25,380 nt of DNA, taken from IMG/VR virus record IMGVR_UViG_3300022934_000163, positions 1 to 25,380 of that record. One strand, 5' to 3'. Each line of letters opens with the position of its first letter. The first letter of the stretch is position 1. Both the position numbers and the translations under genes were made by a program. This stretch comes from a virus. The notes below the pieces were generated by a model. The model was given only the letters and a program-made list of their open reading frames with translations, ran no database searches and was not told the DNA's origin. This document shows, piece after piece, positions 7,874-14,247 of the stretch.

Positions 7874-9171
7874 TAGTAACCTTCCCTAACCTTCGCTTTA
7901 TCGAGCGCAACAATCTCTTGAAACGACAGCGAGATATCGACTTCGATGAATTGACCATCAGTGTGCATACCAGCCGCAGTAGCATTGAAAGAAGTCTGAA
8001 TATCTCTCAAGTAACATCTCTGTATTTTAAACGCGGGATTTTCGCCAAATCGATTCTTGATGTCGATCTCAAACATATTAGGAAATTTGTAGCCAAGAGG
8101 CACGCCAGATTCACCAAGCGGAATCTTTTCAGGATATAACTCTTGTCGAAAGAACTTGACGATGTTTTTAATTTCTCGGGCTTCCTGTTCGTTGTTCGCA
8201 ATCATTTTGAAAGCAAAAGCAAAGTTTCGAATGTTGACCTGAGAGAACAGTGTTCTTTGATTAGGCGCAGTGGCGATACGTGTCGCACTTCGTACAGCGG
8301 GCGACATTCCATCGAATGTATTACCCGCAACAGACGTACCCAGAATAGCACCGGGTCCTCGTCCAACAGCGGCACCGATCGCCGCACCTGTCGCTTCACC
8401 CACACCTTTCGCAATCGCTTGCGCGGCAAGGGCAGATGCAGTCGTAAGAAATTGTCCCTGCTGTGTCGCACCCGTAAATGGATTCTGCCCTTCTAAAGCA
8501 CCTTCTAGCGCACCGCCAATCGTGCCTAAGTTCGCAGTCTCGTATTGAGCCGCATCAGAAAATCTTAAGTCTCGAGGCAAGGGAAGAGTTACTTGACCAA
8601 CTGTCTCACCACCACCACTATTCTCATATGACATTAAAGATTGTTCTACTTCTTTTTCTGCTTGAGCAATGTCTTGTTTTGTTTCTGCATCGACTCCTTC
8701 GTCAGCCACTGAAGCGGTTGCGCTTTCGTCATTTCTTCCCTGTGCTAATGTTTTTCCAACAGCGGCGGCGCCCTCACCAACAATACCAGTAGCAAGACCC
8801 GCACCAATACTGCCAGCAGTCAAGCCAAGTGGAGTCGCGTTGTATGCCGCACTGCCAATTCCTTTGAGCAGAGATGAGAATCCGCTACCAATCTTTTCTG
8901 CAAGATCAACACCATCAACTTTGATTGCTTTGAAAATAATACGAGCAGGATAGTTTGCAGAGAGAGTTAACGGATATCTGTATTTTCTGCTTGCTTCTAA
9001 GGCTTCAACTGAGGGATCAGTTGCCTGTTCATTTTCATTATCGGGCAAGGTTTCTTCTGCAAGAACAGTAGTTTCGCCTGCTGTATTAGGCTCTGCAACG
9101 CCAGCCGCTTGACGTATTTGCTCAGGTGTTAGCTTGTCACCTACTTTAACGTCATAAATATTTTCTGCCAT
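7873..9171 (-). CDS. gp48: gp48-like baseplate tail-tube cap protein
   Basis: I take the ATG at 9171 (432 residues). A GTG nine bases upstream is in frame but less likely. After an acidic N-terminus comes YRYPLTLSANYPARIIFKAI (about 65-85), the typical first strand of gp48/gp54 proteins. A long Ala/Gly-rich middle (about 90-300, several GAAxG-type repeats) may be flexible or membrane-like but is not a normal TM helix. The last 130 residues form the conserved tube-like domain: NIRNFAFAFKMIANNEQEA, IVKFFRQELYPE, NMFEIDI, and FIEVDISLSFQEI. T4 gp48 caps the hub and templates tube polymerisation. This is the first gene of the leftward operon behind the exact late promoter at 9210-9217. gp54 is the alternative assignment. 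Confidence 0.75.
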   Translation of the reverse strand: MAENIYDVKVGDKLTPEQIRQAAGVAEPNTAGETTVLAEETLPDNENEQATDPSVEALEASRKYRYPLTLSANYPARIIFKAIKVDGVDLAEKIGSGFSSLLKGIGSAAYNATPLGLTAGSIGAGLATGIVGEGAAAVGKTLAQGRNDESATASVADEGVDAETKQDIAQAEKEVEQSLMSYENSGGGETVGQVTLPLPRDLRFSDAAQYETANLGTIGGALEGALEGQNPFTGATQQGQFLTTASALAAQAIAKGVGEATGAAIGAAVGRGPGAILGTSVAGNTFDGMSPAVRSATRIATAPNQRTLFSQVNIRNFAFAFKMIANNEQEAREIKNIVKFFRQELYPEKIPLGESGVPLGYKFPNMFEIDIKNRFGENPAFKIQRCYLRDIQTSFNATAAGMHTDGQFIEVDISLSFQEIVALDKAKVREGY

Positions 9172-9180
9172 TTGAAACAC

Positions 9181-9188
9181 TCTAAATA
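9181..9188 (+). promoter_or_regulatory. Possible late promoter for the rightward head/tail operon
   Basis: TCTAAATA on the plus strand differs from the T4 late consensus TATAAATA at one position. Initiation near 9195 would give a leader of about 30 bases to the gp4 ATG at 9226. It faces the exact leftward late promoter at 9210-9217, so the two transcripts would overlap at their 5' ends. Weak on sequence alone; the support is that this operon needs a promoter here. Confidence 0.35.
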
Positions 9189-9209
9189 ATGGGTGAGTTG
9201 TTGTTCATC

Positions 9210-9217
9210 TATTTATA
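9210..9217 (-). promoter_or_regulatory. T4-type late promoter for the leftward baseplate operon
   Basis: The minus strand reads TATAAATA exactly, 39 bases before the gp48-like ATG at 9171. Initiation near 9204 gives a leader of about 33 bases. No other promoter is seen between here and 740, and the eight or so genes are joined by overlaps, so this probably drives the whole unit. Confidence 0.75.
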
Positions 9218-9225
9218 GAGTTTTT

Positions 9226-9711
9226 ATGGCATATAAAGGAAAGTATCGAGTTAAAAACCCCACAAAGTATCATGGCGATCACACGAACGTAGTGTATAGA
9301 TCATTGTGGGAAAAACATGCGTTCAAGTGGTGCGACGATAACTCTGAAGTAGTAAAATGGTCAAGTGAAGAAACCATCATACCTTATCTATATGAAGTTG
9401 ACAAGAAGATTCATAGGTACTTTGTGGATCTAAAGATAGTCTATAAATCGGGGCGAACGATCATTGTGGAGATAAAGCCCGAAAAAGAAACGAATCCACC
9501 TGTCGGCAATCGTCGAACCAAACGTTACATCACCGAAGGCTACACTTATATTAAGAACATGAATAAGTGGGAAGCGGCGAATGAGTACGCCAAAGATCGA
9601 GGTTGGGAATTTCAAATCTGGACAGAAAAGACTCTTCAGGCTATGGGAATTATGCCTAAAGCATTGAAGCCTCTCAAACCTTACACGAGGAGAAAAAAGA
9701 CGTATAAATAG
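9226..9711 (+). CDS. gp4: gp4-like head completion nuclease (PD-(D/E)XK fold)
   Basis: 161 residues from the ATG at 9226. An upstream in-frame GTG at 9193 would lie in the promoter region and is rejected. The protein matches the T4 gp4 (gp50/65) head completion family: basic start, KYHGDHTNVVYRSLWEKHAFKW, then RYFVDLKI and RTIIVEIKP. Glu29, Asp68 and Glu82-x-Lys84 form a PD-(D/E)XK nuclease arrangement, as in TnsA-like enzymes. In T4 the protein acts at the end of packaging and is needed for heads to accept tails. It opens the rightward operon. TAGAG five bases before the ATG is the only ribosome-site candidate. The last codons (Tyr-Lys-stop) contain the late promoter motif at 9703-9710. Confidence 0.88.
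   Translation: MAYKGKYRVKNPTKYHGDHTNVVYRSLWEKHAFKWCDDNSEVVKWSSEETIIPYLYEVDKKIHRYFVDLKIVYKSGRTIIVEIKPEKETNPPVGNRRTKRYITEGYTYIKNMNKWEAANEYAKDRGWEFQIWTEKTLQAMGIMPKALKPLKPYTRRKKTYK
9703..9710 (+). promoter_or_regulatory. Late promoter motif inside the end of gp4
   Basis: An exact TATAAATA lies in the last codons of gp4. Initiation about six bases downstream falls at or near the ATG of the next gene at 9716, so a transcript from it would be nearly leaderless. The motif is seen; whether it is used, and for which gene, is open. Confidence 0.5.
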
Positions 9712-9715
9712 ACGC

Positions 9716-10306
9716 ATGAGTAATCTATTTCAGACAGTAGAGCAAGAAGCGTTTCGTGCGGGCATTCAGCCACGTACCAGAGAATCACGTGCGTGGTTTA
9801 GGCGTAAAGTGCAGAACATGCGTAACATCAATCGACGCGAGTTGATGCGAGAAGATCCTATACAGTCAAAAGCAAAGTCTGTGTCGGGTTCGATGTACAT
9901 GTTTTTCTATGACGCAAAGCACAGACAGACGCTTCCATATTGGGATTCGTTTCCTTTGATCATTGCAGTGGGACCAGCAGAAAAAGGTTTTTATGGTATG
10001 AACCTTCACTACCTGCCTATCCCGCTTCGTGCTAAGTTTCTCGATGCTCTCATGGACATTACGAACAACAGTAAGTATGATGAAACGACCAAGTTCGAAG
10101 TGTCATACGAATATTTGAATCGAGCCGCGAAGTTTAAATACTTCAAGCCATGTTTCAAGCACTACTTGACAACTCAAGTTGAAGGTAAGTTAGCCTACGT
10201 TCCACCACCTGAGTGGGAGATTGCGACATTCTTACCCGTTGCGCAATGGAATAAGAGTTCTGCTGGTCAAGTCTACAAAGATTCACGGAGAATAATGAAT
10301 GCTTAA
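9716..10306 (+). CDS. Conserved phage protein of unknown function in the head/tail operon
   Basis: 196 residues, strongly basic N-terminus (many Arg in residues 15-45), then a compact domain with SMYMFFYDAKHRQTLPYWDS, FPLIIAVGP, GFYGMNLHYLPIPLRA and a C-terminal KFKYFKPCFKHYL helix followed by EWEIATFLPVAQW. I recognise this pattern as a protein widespread in T4-like phages but cannot attach a proven function. By T4 gene order (3-2-4-53) it could correspond to a head or tail completion factor such as the DNA end protector gp2, which is only a suggestion. The ATG lies five bases after the gp4 stop and has no close ribosome site (AGGAG is about 24 bases away). It ends with an eight-base overlap into the next gene. 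Confidence 0.75.
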   Translation: MSNLFQTVEQEAFRAGIQPRTRESRAWFRRKVQNMRNINRRELMREDPIQSKAKSVSGSMYMFFYDAKHRQTLPYWDSFPLIIAVGPAEKGFYGMNLHYLPIPLRAKFLDALMDITNNSKYDETTKFEVSYEYLNRAAKFKYFKPCFKHYLTTQVEGKLAYVPPPEWEIATFLPVAQWNKSSAGQVYKDSRRIMNA

Positions 10307-10982
10307 GTCAGGATCAGTTGAAGAACTAAAGGGTGTTGTCACGGGCGGCAGAGGCTTTGCCCGTACGAATCTGTATTATGTCTATTTACCGACGTTGACT
10401 CCAAAGCAAGGCACTTACGATTTTGGTGTTTTGTGTAGTAGCGTAACGTTGCCTGCGCGTCAGTTGTCAAGTATCGAGCGAGTACTAGGTCCTACACAGC
10501 AATCCGTTGTTCACGGATTCGTAAACCCTAACGTCACAATGTCGTTTCGTATTCTAAACAATCAGAAAACACGAGACTACTTCGAAGGCTGGCAAGCACT
10601 GGCTATGCAACAATACGATGACATTGAAGGACGCTTTGAAGTCAACTATCCAGATCGATATGCCAAGAACGTTCAGATCCATCAATTAGAGAAAGGCGTC
10701 AGTTATCCAATCCTCGACAGAAATGTCGAACTTGGTCCCGTCAATCTAAACTTTGATCTCGATCTTGGCACACCTCTTGAAAAAACATACACGTGGACAT
10801 TAGATCGTGCCTATCCTGTAAGTGTCACGTACGAAACATTATCAGACCAATCTCAGAATGAGATTAGTCAGGTGAACGTAGAATTTGCTTATCACTACTG
10901 GTACGGTGAAAGCAGAGATCCGAAGAATAAAATTCAGAAAGCAATCACTGGAGTTTTAGGAACAATCGGCGCAAATATTTAA
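10299..10982 (+). CDS. Tail-tube-fold protein (gp19/gp54-like)
   Basis: 227 residues. The pattern is that of contractile-tail tube proteins: LCSSVTLPARQLSSIE (about 45-62), a strand TMSFRILNNQKTRDYFEGWQ, LDRAYPVSVTYETLSDQSQN (about 165-190) and a final strand EISQVNVEFAYHYW. Tube-family proteins polymerise into the inner tail tube. In T4, gp19 (163 residues) is the major tube and gp54 the initiator that seeds it on gp48. This protein is longer than gp19, has extra residues between the two halves, and sits next to gp26 rather than by a sheath gene, so an initiator or special tube ring is as likely as the main tube. A good GGAGAA ribosome site lies eight bases before the ATG. Confidence 0.65.
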   Translation: MLKSGSVEELKGVVTGGRGFARTNLYYVYLPTLTPKQGTYDFGVLCSSVTLPARQLSSIERVLGPTQQSVVHGFVNPNVTMSFRILNNQKTRDYFEGWQALAMQQYDDIEGRFEVNYPDRYAKNVQIHQLEKGVSYPILDRNVELGPVNLNFDLDLGTPLEKTYTWTLDRAYPVSVTYETLSDQSQNEISQVNVEFAYHYWYGESRDPKNKIQKAITGVLGTIGANI

Positions 10983-10996
10983 TGGAGAATTAAATC

Positions 10997-11689
10997 ATGG
11001 CATTACCCGTATTGAATGATACACCCAAGTACGAGTTGGAGATTCCTTCTACAGGACGACCCATCAAGTTTCGACCGTACCTGGTCAAAGAAGAAAAAGT
11101 TCTAATGATGGCGGCTGAGACGCAAGATGGTACTCAGATGATGAACGCTATTTTAGACACCATCAAAGCCTGTGTTCAAGGCGACTGCAAAGTCGAAGAG
11201 TTGACCACATTTGATCTAGAGTACTTGTTCATCAAGTTGAGATCGAAGTCTGTGGGTGAAACGTCTAACATCATGCTAGCCTGTAAGTCCTGCGAAGCAC
11301 AAAACGAGCATACGATCAATCTAGAAGAGATCGAGTGTGTTGGATCAGGCTCAGAGAAATTCATCGAACTTGACGATAAAGTCACGGTCGAAATGAAGTA
11401 TCCGGGCTACAAAGACTTAGACATTAATGCTGACGATGATGAGATGGGATTCAACGTACTTGCAAATAGTCTTAAGGCTGTCTTGGTCGGTGATGAACGG
11501 ATCGAGATCGAAGATGAAACGCCTGAAAACGTTCGTGCTTTTCTGGAGTCTATGACAAAGGATCAGTTCGAAAGAATCGGTGAGTTTTTGCTGAAGATGC
11601 CGCAGGTCAAGCACGATGTCGTATACGATTGTGTGAAGTGTGGTGAGACCAATACAACAGAACTAAGAGGAATCCAAAGTTTTTTCTGA
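10997..11689 (+). CDS. gp26: gp26-like baseplate hub assembly protein (zero-frame product)
   Basis: 230 residues with a GGAG ribosome site before the ATG. The sequence follows the T4 gp26 family (T4 gp26 is 208 residues): PKYELEIPSTGRPIKFRPY, then LVKEEKVLMMAAE, a helical region KACVQGDC, and DLEYLFIKLRSKSVGE. Two CxxC pairs (Cys96/Cys99 and Cys212/Cys215) look like a zinc ribbon split across the protein. The end LRGIQSFF runs straight into a slippery heptamer, and a -1 shift adds 58 residues (separate entry). The place between a tube protein and the tape measure is that of the tail assembly chaperone of long-tailed phages. The gp26 assignment is firm; the chaperone role is inferred from gene order and the frameshift signal. 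Confidence 0.85.
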   Translation: MALPVLNDTPKYELEIPSTGRPIKFRPYLVKEEKVLMMAAETQDGTQMMNAILDTIKACVQGDCKVEELTTFDLEYLFIKLRSKSVGETSNIMLACKSCEAQNEHTINLEEIECVGSGSEKFIELDDKVTVEMKYPGYKDLDINADDDEMGFNVLANSLKAVLVGDERIEIEDETPENVRAFLESMTKDQFERIGEFLLKMPQVKHDVVYDCVKCGETNTTELRGIQSFF

Positions 11690-11874
11690 TATGCCTCTCT
11701 CACGATGACTTAGCAAATTTTTTCAAAACAAACTTTTTGCTACAAAGGCATCATAAATACACATTGACTGAGATAGAAATGATGATGCCGTGGGAGAGGG
11801 AAGTACACATAATCCTACTGCTTCAGGCATTAGAAGAAGAAAAACAAGCACGAGAGCAAGCACAAAATGGCTAG
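10997..11874 (+). CDS. gp26 frameshift fusion, -1 extended (gp51/E'-like tail assembly chaperone)
   Basis: The -1 frame opens at 11647, after a TGA at 11644-11646, and runs to TAG at 11872-11874. It has no ATG, GTG or TTG before 11737, so it is most simply read as an extension of gp26: join(10997..11686, 11686..11874). The added part contains LSHDDLANFFKTNFLLQRHH, then KYTLTEIEMMMPWEREV and an Ile/Leu plus Glu/Lys-rich helix. The MMPWERE core is the signature I associate with the second half of tail assembly chaperones (P2 E', lambda T position). The fusion is about 288 residues. It ends eight bases inside the tape measure gene. A separate small protein from the ATG triplet at 11779 is the alternative, but it would lose the conserved front part. 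Confidence 0.7.
11680..11686 (+). promoter_or_regulatory. Programmed -1 ribosomal frameshift site
   Basis: T TTT TTC in the gp26 frame is a canonical slippery heptamer, directly before the stop TGA at 11687-11689. AGAGGA at 11666-11671 is a Shine-Dalgarno-like stimulator eight bases upstream. Downstream, ATGCCT (11691-11696) can pair with AGGCAT (11746-11751), enclosing a second stem TAGCAAA (11711-11717) with TTTGCTA (11736-11742). All parts are visible; efficiency is unknown. Confidence 0.72.
11752..11759 (+). promoter_or_regulatory. Possible late promoter upstream of the tape measure gene
   Basis: CATAAATA is one base from the late consensus and lies within the -1 frame extension, about 100 bases before the tape measure ATG. 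It overlaps the 3' edge of the stem described at the frameshift site. It could be chance in an A/T-rich stretch. Confidence 0.25.
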
Positions 11875-13219
11875 TATAACCCTTAGAGACTTAGTAGAAG
11901 AGCAAGAAGAAACAAACATGCGATTGGATGAAATCGATGATCGGTTTCTTCAGTTCTTTGATATGTTGCGGGCTGATAAACTCGACATGCTTGAGATCAT
12001 GTCAGAACTAAAAGATCAAAGACCAACAGTTCCTGCTGTGCCGCCCGGTGCTCCAGAAACTACACCTACGCCAGAAGTGGCTAGTGGTCTAAAGTTTGGT
12101 TTCGGAACATTAGTTACAAGTCTAGGCGTTGCACTTACAGCGGCTTGGGCAGCCTATATCAAAGAGATAGGAACGTTGTTTAGAGCCCTCGGAAGAGGAC
12201 TGGGCAAAATACCAGGCGTAGGTTTTATAACAAGAACCATAGGTAACATCGGAAGTTACTTCACGAATCTAAGAAGAGTTTTTTCTGGTGTCGATAGCAC
12301 AATGCGCACCGCGTCTGGTCAATTCCGAAAGATGAATTTCTTTGAAAAAGGCATCAAGTCTATAGGTGCATTTTTCAGAAGCGTTGGTGGTATGTTCAGT
12401 GGTTTTTCTGGTGGAGGTTTCATGGAAAAAATGAAGCCGCTCTCAGACTTCTTTGCTAAATTTAAGCCAATGTTCGGAAAACTGCTTGGCATTTTCAGAG
12501 CGATTGGTCGAATCTTTCTTCCTCTCACTGCAATCATCGAAGTCGGCTTGGGTATCTTCAGAGAAGTGTCTGCGCTTGAAGAGGGTGCTGGCTTTATGGA
12601 TTATCTTGAAGCTGGCGTTAAAGGTATCATCAAGGGTCTAGGAAGATTAGTCACAATGCCTCTTGATCTGCTCAAGTCTGGCATCTCATGGATCGCTGGT
12701 AAATTAGGATTTGATCAGGTTGAAGCAATGCTGGACAAATTCTCATTCACAGAACTATTTGATAGCATGGTTGATGGCGTAGCAGAAATTGTTAAAAAGA
12801 TTTTCAGATTCCCAATTGCTGTAGCAAAGGCTGGTAAAGCGGCACTTGGTGCGGCTTTCACTCCAGGTGAAAGTGCAACCGAAACGTTTGGTAAAGTCTT
12901 TAGTGAAGTGATGGCTGGTGGAGATACAGCCGAATCTGGCACTGTCACTGCTAGTGCAACGAGTGCATCAGCCGCGTCAGTAAATGAACCACCACCAGAA
13001 GAAGCCTCGCGTCCACGCACACGTGCAGACGTACGTAGACAGAGAATGGAAGCACGAGCGGCTGAAGAAGCGGGTCAAGCACCAACAGTTACAGTTGTCA
13101 ATAACACTAATGCTCCGACAACAACTACAAACAATAGTACGACAACTGGCGGTGGAGCACCTCTACCACAACCTACTCAATCAAACGGATCGCGAGCCGA
13201 CGCTTACGCTGGGGCATAA
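11867..13219 (+). CDS. gp29: Tail tape measure protein (gp29 position)
   Basis: 450 residues. It begins with an acidic coiled-coil-like stretch (about 5-55) and a Pro-rich linker, then a long run of hydrophobic and amphipathic helices rich in Gly, Phe and Lys (about 75-345). These include candidate membrane-active segments such as LVTSLGVALTAAWAAYI and FLPLTAIIEVGLGIF. The C-terminus is low complexity: Pro/Glu/Arg, then VTVVNNTN followed by Thr/Asn repeats and Gly/Ala. Tape measure proteins set tail length and enter the cell envelope at infection. It is the first gene after the frameshifted chaperone, the usual tape measure position, and overlaps its end by eight bases. T4 gp29 has 590 residues for a tail near 100 nm. 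At about 0.15 nm per helical residue, 450 would suggest roughly 65-75 nm. Confidence 0.8.
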   Translation: MASITLRDLVEEQEETNMRLDEIDDRFLQFFDMLRADKLDMLEIMSELKDQRPTVPAVPPGAPETTPTPEVASGLKFGFGTLVTSLGVALTAAWAAYIKEIGTLFRALGRGLGKIPGVGFITRTIGNIGSYFTNLRRVFSGVDSTMRTASGQFRKMNFFEKGIKSIGAFFRSVGGMFSGFSGGGFMEKMKPLSDFFAKFKPMFGKLLGIFRAIGRIFLPLTAIIEVGLGIFREVSALEEGAGFMDYLEAGVKGIIKGLGRLVTMPLDLLKSGISWIAGKLGFDQVEAMLDKFSFTELFDSMVDGVAEIVKKIFRFPIAVAKAGKAALGAAFTPGESATETFGKVFSEVMAGGDTAESGTVTASATSASAASVNEPPPEEASRPRTRADVRRQRMEARAAEEAGQAPTVTVVNNTNAPTTTTNNSTTTGGGAPLPQPTQSNGSRADAYAGA

Positions 13220-13245
13220 AAAAAGGGAGCCCGAAGGCTCCCTTT
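13217..13245 (-). terminator. Hairpin terminator between convergent tape-measure and gp32 transcripts
   Basis: A perfect 10-bp stem (13222-13231 with 13236-13245) closes a four-base loop. On the minus strand the loop is TTCG closed by C-G, an unusually stable tetraloop, and the stem is followed by seven Ts, so it is a classic intrinsic terminator for the gp32 transcript. On the plus strand only three Ts follow, so stopping the tape-measure transcript would be weaker. It sits directly on the tape measure stop codon. Confidence 0.9.
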
Positions 13246-13257
13246 GCACTACTACGA

Positions 13258-14166
13258 TCAATCTTCAGCGGCGAGTTTCGCAAAGTATGAAAGAGTATCT
13301 TCTTCACCATCTGCTGAAAGGTCTGCGGTTACAACTTCAGGTTCCGCAGGAGCACTTGCTCGGATGGGCGTTGGTGCACGGGTTGCATCTAGATCAACGT
13401 CTGCTCTTGCAGTCCGAGGAGCCGCTTCACCAAGTACAAGAGCAAGACGGGCTTTGAGTTCGTCATAGGTCTTGTACTGTGCAGGATCAGTAAACTCGTT
13501 CAGATCAAAGAGTTGATCATAGACTTGCTCAAGTTCACCATCGTCACCACCAAGCAGAGGAGCAGGAGATGCAAACTCTGACTTGTCATAGTTTCGATAG
13601 CCTTCGACATTCCGAATCTTCAGTTTGAACGAAGCACCTTCCCAGAAATCAAATGGGTTTACGGGATCTTCGTCTTGGAACTGTGGTTGCATCACGTCCA
13701 TGATCTTGTCGAAGATTTTCTTACCGAAGGTGTACAGAAAGACTTTGCCCTCATTCTGAGGATTCGCTGGGTCAGATTCGACAAGAACGTTTGCAACGTA
13801 GTGAAGACGGCGCTTCTGTGAACGTGCAGTTTCTTTGTCAGCCTCATTACCAGAGTTCCACAAACGAGAGTTCAATTCGCCAACAGGATCTTGCTGACCA
13901 ATCGAAGTCAAAGACTTTTCGATATACCATTGACCGGTAGGACCCTTGAAGCCATGATCCCAGTATCGAACCCAAGGCAGTTCGTTGCCTTCGGGTGCAG
14001 GTAGAAAACGCAGGACTGCGTAGCCATTGCCTGCTTTATCAACGGTGGGCTTCCATTGACGTTCATCGACGTAGGACTTCTTTTCGGTGGGGGCATCACC
14101 CGCTGTTGCGGCGGAGACTAGGTCGGAGATAGAATTGCGATTACGCTTGAGATTTGAAAAAGACAT
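13258..14166 (-). CDS. gp32: gp32-like single-stranded DNA binding protein
   Basis: 302 residues, close to T4 gp32 (301). The basic start FSNLKRNRNSIS is the LAST-type motif used for cooperative binding. The core has GYAVLRFLPAPEG, LPWVRYWDHGFKG, HYVANVLVESDPANPQNEG, KVFLYTFGKKIFDKI and FWEGASFKLKI, all in gp32 order. The C-terminal 70 residues are acidic with Pro/Ala and end in LSYFAKLAAED, the protein-interaction tail. The His/Cys zinc ligands of T4 gp32 (the region EN-C...CPVC) are absent: the matching stretch reads EKSLTSIGQQDPVGEL. This loss is, to my knowledge, also seen in marine T4-like phages. AAGGAAA lies six bases before the ATG. The protein coats ssDNA in replication and recombination. 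Transcription ends at the TTCG hairpin. Confidence 0.95.
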   Translation of the reverse strand: MSFSNLKRNRNSISDLVSAATAGDAPTEKKSYVDERQWKPTVDKAGNGYAVLRFLPAPEGNELPWVRYWDHGFKGPTGQWYIEKSLTSIGQQDPVGELNSRLWNSGNEADKETARSQKRRLHYVANVLVESDPANPQNEGKVFLYTFGKKIFDKIMDVMQPQFQDEDPVNPFDFWEGASFKLKIRNVEGYRNYDKSEFASPAPLLGGDDGELEQVYDQLFDLNEFTDPAQYKTYDELKARLALVLGEAAPRTARADVDLDATRAPTPIRASAPAEPEVVTADLSADGEEDTLSYFAKLAAED

Positions 14167-14190
14167 ATGTATTTCCTTGTATAAACAGTG

Positions 14191-14198
14191 TATTTAAA
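14191..14198 (-). promoter_or_regulatory. Possible late promoter for gp32
   Basis: TTTAAATA on the minus strand is one base from the late consensus, with initiation expected about 18 bases before the gp32 ATG. T4 gene 32 also has a late promoter. The A/T-rich leader is unstructured, like the T4 gp32 translational operator. All of this is suggestive only. Confidence 0.3.
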
Positions 14199-14229
14199 TT
14201 TGTCCACTTTATTCATAATATAGATGTAT

Positions 14230-14238
14230 ATAGTATCA
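14230..14238 (-). promoter_or_regulatory. Possible extended -10 promoter for gp32
   Basis: The 81-base gap before gp32 contains TGATACTAT on the minus strand, an extended -10 form (TG-N-TACTAT). Initiation near 14223 would leave a leader of about 57 bases. No convincing -35 and no clear MotA box was found. Confidence 0.3.
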
Positions 14239-14247
14239 CAAAAATTT

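Noticed and set aside
8143-8953. Several overlapping plus-strand reading frames of 90-117 codons opposite the gp48-like gene
   Set aside because: They are antisense to a long coding frame with clear family motifs and have no ribosome sites or recognisable products.
9172-9180. GTG start for the gp48-like gene
   Set aside because: The ATG at 9171 is only three codons on and is the more usual start; there is no better ribosome site for the GTG.
9193-9225. GTG start giving gp4 eleven extra residues
   Set aside because: It lies in the promoter and leader region, adds non-family sequence, and the ATG at 9226 matches the gp4 family start.
12984-13468. Plus-strand frames of 157 and 74 codons across the tape measure end and into gp32
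   Set aside because: They cross the terminator, are rich in Gln/His/Leu or Ser/Arg as shadows of repeats, and run antisense to gp32.
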